From contig DASZRL010000129.1 of the NCBI GenBank assembly GCA_035549175.1, positions 1-33,101 on the forward strand: a stretch of 33,101 nt of DNA, given 5' to 3'. Of the stretch, positions 28,426 through 33,101 are shown piece by piece. The number at the start of each line of letters is the position of its first letter. Position 1 is the stretch's first letter. This stretch comes from DASTSN01 sp035549175. Its GTDB lineage: Bacteria; Bacteroidota; Bacteroidia; Chitinophagales; Chitinophagaceae. Made by a program: the position numbers and the translations under genes. The notes beneath the pieces are model-generated. The model was given only the letters and a program-made list of their open reading frames with translations. It was not told where the DNA came from and did not search any database.

Positions 28426-29796
28426 ATGCCATTCCAGCCAATGCTTTTCTACTGCGAACGGATTACGCCGCGCCTGCAATACGTCGCGGATTTCGTCAGC
28501 CGCTATTTCTCCGGCAGCGAGGCCCGGCTCACCACCGATCCGCATACACCGGCTGACGGGTCAGGCGGGGCCATCTGGTACAGTTCCCGGCCCGCTCCCG
28601 CCGCGTACCTGCAGATCCTTCCCGAAAACCTCCTTTTTGAAACCGGCATCCGGCCGCAGCCGGTCCGGTGCAACCGGCAGGGTGACCACCCGGTTTTCTT
28701 TGCCACGGGTGGCGACACGGGCTTTGACCTGCTGGCGGCCATTTTTTACCTGCTCAGCCGCTACGAAGAGTACCTGCCCCACCGGACCGACCTGTACGGC
28801 AGGTATGCCCACGAAAACGCCCTGGCCTTCCGGGAAGGGTTCCTGCAGGTACCTCTGGTAAACTGCTGGCTGGAAAACCTCCGGGACCAATTGCGGAAAA
28901 AATATGCCGGCCTCCGCTTTGCACCCCGCCGGTTCCGCTTCCTGCCGACCTACGACATTGACGAGGCATTTGCCTTCCGGGCAAAGCCCGCCTGGCGGAC
29001 CGCCGGCGGCCTGGTCCGTTCGCTGCTACGGGGAGCGGCCGGTGAGACCGCCCTGCGCTGGCAGGTACTGCGCGGGAAGCGGCCGGATCCCTATGACGCC
29101 TTTGCCTGGATGGACGGGCTGCACCGGCAATACGGGCTGGCGCCCTATTACTTCTTCCTGGTGCCCACCCGGCGGGGGCGGTACGACCGCAACAATCCGC
29201 CGGGCGACCCTGCCATCCGGGAACTGATCCGGCAGCATGCCGCCCGGTATGCCATCGGACTGCATCCTTCGTGGCGCAGCGGGGACGACCCGCCGCAACT
29301 GGCGCAGGAGAAAGCCCGGCTGGAACAATTGGCGGGCGTGGCGGTCCAGCGGTCGCGGCAGCATTTTATCCGCCTCAGCCTGCCCGGCACCTACCGCCGC
29401 CTGCTGGAAGCCGGTATCCGCACGGATTTCTCGATGGGCTACGGGAGCATCAATGGGTTCCGCGCCTCGGTGGCCGACCCCTTTTACTGGTATGACCTGG
29501 AGAAGGACCAGGCTACGGAACTGCTGCTGGAGCCTTTCTGCTTCATGGATGCCAATGCCTATTTTGAGCAGGGGCAGGACCCCGCACAAACTGCCCGGGA
29601 GTTGCAGCACTATGCCCGGGTTGTAACCGGGGTCAACGGCACCCTGACGATGATCTGGCATAATTTCATGCTGGGAAACGAGCCGCGTTTTGCAGGATGG
29701 AGGGACCTGTATGGAGACTTTATCCGGCAGATCTGCGAAGCAGACCGGATGGTTCAGGACGTTTCTTCCTTGTCACCCCCGCCCGGAAGTTTATAG
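28426..29796 (+). CDS. Polysaccharide deacetylase family protein with DUF7033-like N-terminus
   Basis: A 456-residue protein of a Bacteroidota family with an N-terminal DUF7033-type region and a divergent NodB (polysaccharide deacetylase) domain. The first catalytic motif is T175-Y-D-I-D-E180 (TFDDG equivalent, with the Asp kept). The second is L279-H-P-S282, where the usual HSxxH is reduced to one His. Another conserved segment is W411-H-N-F-M-L near the end. There is no signal peptide, so it may act in the cytosol or at the inner membrane on a sugar polymer precursor; the substrate is unknown. The start may instead be the second Met at 28441 (MLFYCERITPRLQYV), which looks more family-like. 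Its last 43 bases overlap the convergent transporter gene. Confidence 0.82.
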   Translation: MPFQPMLFYCERITPRLQYVADFVSRYFSGSEARLTTDPHTPADGSGGAIWYSSRPAPAAYLQILPENLLFETGIRPQPVRCNRQGDHPVFFATGGDTGFDLLAAIFYLLSRYEEYLPHRTDLYGRYAHENALAFREGFLQVPLVNCWLENLRDQLRKKYAGLRFAPRRFRFLPTYDIDEAFAFRAKPAWRTAGGLVRSLLRGAAGETALRWQVLRGKRPDPYDAFAWMDGLHRQYGLAPYYFFLVPTRRGRYDRNNPPGDPAIRELIRQHAARYAIGLHPSWRSGDDPPQLAQEKARLEQLAGVAVQRSRQHFIRLSLPGTYRRLLEAGIRTDFSMGYGSINGFRASVADPFYWYDLEKDQATELLLEPFCFMDANAYFEQGQDPAQTARELQHYARVVTGVNGTLTMIWHNFMLGNEPRFAGWRDLYGDFIRQICEADRMVQDVSSLSPPPGSL

Positions 29797-30773
29797 GCCC
29801 GGTTTACCTGGTACACGCCCGCCAGGGTGATGGCGCCGCCCAGCGCGATCACCGGGGTAAGCCGTTCGCCAAAAAGCAGCCAGCCCAGCAGGACGGCCAC
29901 GATCGGGTTGACATAGGCATACAGGGAGGTCTGTTCCGTGGTCAGGTTCTGCAGGGCGTAGAGGTAGGCAATGAAGGCGATGATGGAGCCAAAAACCACC
30001 AGGTAACCGATCGACAGCCAGGATTGCCAGGGAATGGCGGCAAGCGGGATGGACATGCGGGTGGCCGAGCACAGTCCGAGCAGGCAGATACCGGATACCA
30101 GCATCTGCAGACCCAGGCTGAAGTAGGGATTAAACGAACCGGCATACCGCTTGGTGTAGATACTGCCAAAGGCCCAGCACCAGGTGGCTGCCAGGGAAAG
30201 CATGATCCCGAACCGGAACCCGCTGTGCCAGAAATCCTGCAGGTGCTCATAGAAAATGACGCAGACCCCGGCAAAACCCGTAAGCAGCCCGAGGATGGCC
30301 CGCGGCGGGATGCGGCCCGAGGTGCCGAAAACTCCGATCACCACCAGCCAGAGCGGGAAGATCGCGCCGATAATGGCGCCGAGACCCGCCGAGATATACG
30401 CCATCGCCCAGGTGGTCAGCCCGTTGTTCAAAAAAAAGTTCAGGAATCCCAGCAGCAGAATGATGCGCCATTCCCGCAGGGGCGGCCATTTCTCCCCGCG
30501 CCAGACAAAATAGGCCACATAGCAAAGCCCAGCCAGTATCTGGCGGATGCCGGCCAGCTGCAGGGGCGGCATGTACCGGACACCCTGTTTGGAGGCCAGC
30601 CAGGTGGTGCCCCAGAAGAAGCAGACCAGCGACAGGGCGAAAACCGCCTTGGCCCGGCTGCCCTTGCGGCGTATGGTCAGCGGATTGAGGACTGCCAGCT
30701 GGCGGAAGGAATCTCCCGTATGGGAGAGGGCCTTCTGAAGATCGAACCAGCCTGTTTTTTTTAAGGGGTTCAT
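29754..30773 (-). CDS. EamA/DMT-family transporter
   Basis: A 339-residue integral membrane protein with ten predicted transmembrane helices and two EamA repeats (about 42-165 and 185-320). Typical segments are FALSLVCFFWGTTWLASKQG in helix 1, GLGAIIGAIFPLWLVVIGVF in the first repeat, and YAYVNPIVAVLLGWLLFGERL in the second. The family exports metabolites such as amino acids or drugs; the substrate here is unknown. A polar N-terminal stretch of about 35 residues precedes helix 1, so the true start may be further in. It begins 30 bases after purH and is probably co-transcribed with it. The 3' end overlaps the deacetylase gene on the other strand. Confidence 0.88.
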   Translation of the reverse strand: MNPLKKTGWFDLQKALSHTGDSFRQLAVLNPLTIRRKGSRAKAVFALSLVCFFWGTTWLASKQGVRYMPPLQLAGIRQILAGLCYVAYFVWRGEKWPPLREWRIILLLGFLNFFLNNGLTTWAMAYISAGLGAIIGAIFPLWLVVIGVFGTSGRIPPRAILGLLTGFAGVCVIFYEHLQDFWHSGFRFGIMLSLAATWCWAFGSIYTKRYAGSFNPYFSLGLQMLVSGICLLGLCSATRMSIPLAAIPWQSWLSIGYLVVFGSIIAFIAYLYALQNLTTEQTSLYAYVNPIVAVLLGWLLFGERLTPVIALGGAITLAGVYQVNRAYKLPGGGDKEETS

Positions 30774-30803
30774 AGCCGCTGGCGGGTTATCGGTAAGAGG
30801 GAA

Positions 30804-32321
30804 CTAGTGTTTAAAATGGCGAAGGCCGGTCATGACCAGGGCGAGCCCGTGCTGGACGCAATAGTCTATGGAATCCTTGTCCCGCACGGAGCCACCCGGC
30901 TGGATAAAGGCCCGGATCCCCGCCTGGTGTCCCAGCTGGACGGAATCATTGAACGGGAAGAAGGCATCGCTGGCCAGCACGGCGCCTTCCAGGTCAAACT
31001 GGAACTGCCGTGCTTTTTCCAGCGCCTGGCGCACGGCATCCACCCGCGAGGTCTGACCGCAGCCCTTCCCGACCAGCTGCCTGTTTTTAACCAGGGCGAT
31101 GGCATTACTCTTCAGGTGTTTGCAGACCAGGTTGGCAAATACCAGGTCCTCCTTCTCCTGCGGGGTGCAGGGCCGGCCGCCCACCTCTTTCCACTCGGCA
31201 AAATTACCCTCATCCGCAGCCTGGACCAGGACCCCGTTCAGGACCGCTTTGTACTGCCGGCCGGCGGCCAGGGGCTTTTTCTGCTGCAGCAGGATCCGGT
31301 TCTTTTTGGAACGCAGGATGGCGAGCGCCTCTTCTGCGAAAGCCGGGGCGATCAGCACCTCAAAGAAAATCTCGTTGATGGCGGCGGCGGTATCCCCGTC
31401 GACGAGGTCGTTGCAGACCAGCACACCCCCGAAGGCGCTTTCCGGATCGCCGGCCAGGGCAGCCTGCCAGCATTCCCGCACCGTACCGCGCTGGGCGATC
31501 CCGCAGACGTTGGTATGCTTGATAATGGCGAACGTGCGGTCGCTGAACTCACGGATGAGCTGAACGGCGGCATCGACATCCACCAGGTTATTATAGGATA
31601 GCTCCTTGCCATGAAGCTGGTCGAACAACTGGCCGAGTTCGCCATAAAACAGGCCGGCCTGGTGCGGGTTTTCCCCGTACCGCATCGCGCGGGGATTCGG
31701 GACCGACTCCAGGAAATACCGGGCTGAGGCCGGATCCGGGTTGAAGTACCGGGCAATGGCCACATCGTAATGGGCCACGATTTCAAAGGCCTTGGCCGCG
31801 AAGGTCCGCCGCTGCTCCAGGGTAGTGGTGCCCTGCTGGGCAGTAAGGAGTTCTTCCAGGGCTGCATACTCACTGCGGGCGGCAACGACCAGCAGTTCCC
31901 GGAAATTCTTGGCCGCGGCCCGTATCATGGAAGGCCCGCCGATATCAATTTTTTCAATGATGGCTTTTTCCTCGTTGGTGGCGGCCACGGTTTCCTCGAA
32001 AGGGTAGAGGTCCACCATGACCAGGTCGATCTCGGGGATCTGGAATTGCTGCATTTCGCTGAGATCCGTGGGATTGTCCCGGCGGCCCAGTATCCCCCCG
32101 AATACCGAGGGATGGAGGGTTTTCACGCGGCCTCCGAGGATGGAGGGATAGCCGGTAAGTTGCTCGACCGGGATGACGCGCAGGCCGAGTTGTTCAATGA
32201 ACTGCTGGGTGCCTCCCGTAGAATAGATGGTAACGCCCAGTTCCGCCAGTTTGCGTACGATGGGTTCCAGTCCGTCTTTATAAAAGACGGAGATCAGGGC
32301 TGATTGGATCTTTTTGGTCAT
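30804..32321 (-). CDS. purH: Bifunctional AICAR formyltransferase/IMP cyclohydrolase
   Basis: A 505-residue enzyme for the last two steps of IMP synthesis. The N-terminal IMP cyclohydrolase part has ISVFYKDGLEP, STGGTQQFIEQLG, K67-T-L-H70-PSVFGGILGRRD and DLYPFEETVA. The transformylase part has the catalytic K268-H269 in IIKHTNVCGIA (Val where Pro is commonest) and DPESAFGGVLVCND, and ends with GLALVMTGLRHFKH. Full length. ATG at 32319-32321 gives MTKKIQSALISVF, the usual start; the longer frame reaches 32393, inside the promoter. The promoter is the best in the window. The transporter gene lies 30 bases downstream. Confidence 0.96.
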   Translation of the reverse strand: MTKKIQSALISVFYKDGLEPIVRKLAELGVTIYSTGGTQQFIEQLGLRVIPVEQLTGYPSILGGRVKTLHPSVFGGILGRRDNPTDLSEMQQFQIPEIDLVMVDLYPFEETVAATNEEKAIIEKIDIGGPSMIRAAAKNFRELLVVAARSEYAALEELLTAQQGTTTLEQRRTFAAKAFEIVAHYDVAIARYFNPDPASARYFLESVPNPRAMRYGENPHQAGLFYGELGQLFDQLHGKELSYNNLVDVDAAVQLIREFSDRTFAIIKHTNVCGIAQRGTVRECWQAALAGDPESAFGGVLVCNDLVDGDTAAAINEIFFEVLIAPAFAEEALAILRSKKNRILLQQKKPLAAGRQYKAVLNGVLVQAADEGNFAEWKEVGGRPCTPQEKEDLVFANLVCKHLKSNAIALVKNRQLVGKGCGQTSRVDAVRQALEKARQFQFDLEGAVLASDAFFPFNDSVQLGHQAGIRAFIQPGGSVRDKDSIDYCVQHGLALVMTGLRHFKH

Positions 32322-32340
32322 AATGCGATTGATTGGATAG

Positions 32341-32371
32341 GCCGGGAAGGTTATGGCATGATAGTCCCGGC
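32341..32371 (-). promoter_or_regulatory. Hairpin in the purH leader
   Basis: GCCGGGA (32341-32347) and TCCCGGC (32365-32371) form a perfect 7-bp stem with a 17-base loop, within the predicted purH 5' leader. It does not look like a known purine riboswitch. A role is not shown. Confidence 0.35.
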
Positions 32372-32390
32372 TTGCCGTTTTGCAGACGCG

Positions 32391-32421
32391 CAAAAGTAGC
32401 TTAATTCAGCTGATGGACAAA
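32391..32421 (-). promoter_or_regulatory. Consensus Bacteroidota promoter of purH
   Basis: On the minus strand: TTTG (32418-32421), exactly 19 bases, TACTTTTG (32391-32398). It matches TTTG-N19-TAnnTTTG at every fixed position. The predicted leader before the ATG at 32321 is about 63 bases. Confidence 0.8.
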
Positions 32422-32445
32422 AGCAGCCGGGCCCCGCGATCCGGC

Positions 32446-32910
32446 TCAGGACTTGTTCAGCAGGGCGATCTGGCCGGCGTGGTAAATATTGTGCTGGATT
32501 AATCCGCCGATCAGGTACCGGTAGGTATAATTCCGGCCTTCCACCGGTTGGTCCAGGAACCCGTCCTCCCGTTCAGCCAGGCACCGGATGATTTCCCGGT
32601 GGATGTGGCGGAACTGATTTACCCCTTCCTGCCAGTCCGGCCGCGGGGCGTCCGGTGCGAGCCAGTCCCCTTCCTCAAAAAAGCGGGGCTCTTTTCCAGG
32701 GCCGGGTTGCAGCCGGTCAAGGGTAAAGGCCGCCCAGTTGATCATGTGGAATAATAATTCCGCGGGGGAGTGGGAGGTCGCCGCCGGTTTCTGCCAGGCC
32801 CTTGCCGGATCGGTCTGATCCAGCAGGGTCTCGATGTTGCGGCCATACCAGGGCTGCCCGGTAAGGGTTTCTTCGAGCGATTGTATCAGGGAACTGATTT
32901 CGGTAGGCAT
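32446..32910 (-). CDS. DinB/YfiT-family metalloenzyme-like protein
   Basis: A 154-residue four-helix-bundle protein of the DinB superfamily. The metal-binding His triad is visible: His55 in ELLFHMINWAAF, and His140 and His144 in GLIQHNIYHAGQIALL. Family members are thiol-dependent transferases or damage-induced proteins of unknown activity. The ATG at 32908-32910 (MPTEISSLIQSLEE) gives a normal length. The frame runs on to 33066, but those extra 52 residues are Pro/Ser/Arg-rich and unlike the family. A near-consensus -7 box (CATCTTTG, 32929-32936) lies 18 bases upstream. The gene ends 24 bases from the purH promoter. Confidence 0.85.
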   Translation of the reverse strand: MPTEISSLIQSLEETLTGQPWYGRNIETLLDQTDPARAWQKPAATSHSPAELLFHMINWAAFTLDRLQPGPGKEPRFFEEGDWLAPDAPRPDWQEGVNQFRHIHREIIRCLAEREDGFLDQPVEGRNYTYRYLIGGLIQHNIYHAGQIALLNKS

Positions 32911-32928
32911 GGGCAGGGTTTGATACGG

Positions 32929-32936
32929 CAAAGATG
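32929..32936 (-). promoter_or_regulatory. Weak candidate -7 box of the DinB-family gene
   Basis: The minus strand reads CATCTTTG, one base off TAnnTTTG, and lies 18 bases before the ATG at 32910, the same distance as at mutL and the TPR gene. Confidence 0.35.
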
Positions 32937-32989
32937 GCAAAATCCCCGGACCTGATAGGCTAGCGGCCCGGTCATTTTGGTTCAGGCTC

Positions 32990-33028
32990 CCGGACGGCAC
33001 GGGACAGGCCTGGCTGCGTGCCGTCCGG
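32990..33028. repeat. 12-bp perfect inverted repeat upstream of the DinB-family gene
   Basis: CCGGACGGCACG (32990-33001) and CGTGCCGTCCGG (33017-33028) are exact inverted repeats with a 15-base spacer that holds the palindrome CAGGCCTG. GGCACGGG (32997-33004) can alternatively pair with CCCGTGCC (33039-33046). There is no T-run on either side. Confidence 0.5.
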
Positions 33029-33101
33029 CACCAAACGGCCCGTGCCTCCATCTGTTTTCTGGCCATGAAATCGGGTCCCTGTTCTCCAGCCCGGTATCGG
33101 G

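Noticed and set aside
27020..28441. 473-codon minus-strand frame opposite the LutB-type gene
   Set aside because: The plus strand encodes both ferredoxin motifs and the LUD domain; the antisense frame is a codon-bias shadow.
29697..30764. Long plus-strand open frame (355 codons) opposite the EamA transporter
   Set aside because: It is antisense to a clear ten-helix transporter; its product is Gln/Gly/Arg-rich with no family resemblance. High GC content produces such frames.

Overview
The window looks like ordinary chromosome from a GC-rich member of the Bacteroidota, most likely Chitinophagales/Chitinophagaceae. Reasons: a secreted protein with a type IX secretion (T9SS) C-terminal sorting domain, the gliding genes gldE and gldD beside mutY and ssb, the Bacteroidota-type 31-residue AURKAIP1/COX24 protein, DUF3109 and DUF7033-like families, upstream regions with the Bacteroidota -7 box TAnnTTTG, and almost no Shine-Dalgarno sequences. 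I see no insertion sequence, phage, CRISPR array, rRNA or tRNA. The assignment to family level is inference.

Layout. 1-5215 (+): the 3' part of an arginase/formimidoylglutamase-like gene, a Gfo/Idh/MocA oxidoreductase, a PBP4-type lipoprotein peptidase, then a six-blade kelch T9SS cargo protein ending at a strong terminator. 5395-7212 (-): mutL. 7336-10236 (+): a secreted NagZ-like GH3 glycosidase fused to a serine beta-lactamase-like domain. 10237-14621 (-): an alpha/beta hydrolase, ricT (PSP1), holB and a glutathione peroxidase. 14720-17981 (-): a beta-helix lipoprotein, a small secreted unknown, and radA. 17982-18510 is the only long gene-free stretch and carries several strong hairpins. 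18511-19197 (+): a membrane zinc peptidase (YugP type), separated from rng (RNase G, -) by two back-to-back terminators.

20881-26340 is the conserved Bacteroidota block rng / COX24-like / TPR / HU (all -) diverging from mutY / ssb / gldE / gldD (all +). 26377-29796 (+): DUF3109, an orphan LutB-type iron-sulfur protein and a DUF7033-type polysaccharide deacetylase. 29754-32910 (-): an EamA transporter, purH and a DinB-family protein.

Functional themes are DNA repair and replication (mutL, holB, radA, mutY, ssb, HU), cell-envelope and peptidoglycan work (PBP4, GH3-serine hydrolase, deacetylase, lipoproteins), and gliding/T9SS. I found no clearly new multi-gene system. The most interesting signals are a MutL whose three endonuclease motifs are all altered, a structured non-coding region ending in a terminator upstream of radA, a UUCG hairpin at the predicted 5' end of the gldE mRNA, near-leaderless promoters at holB and the beta-helix lipoprotein, and an isolated AAGGAGG with a nine-codon frame upstream of ssb. 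Start codons were moved inward for several genes because a -7 box or family alignment rules out the longest frame.
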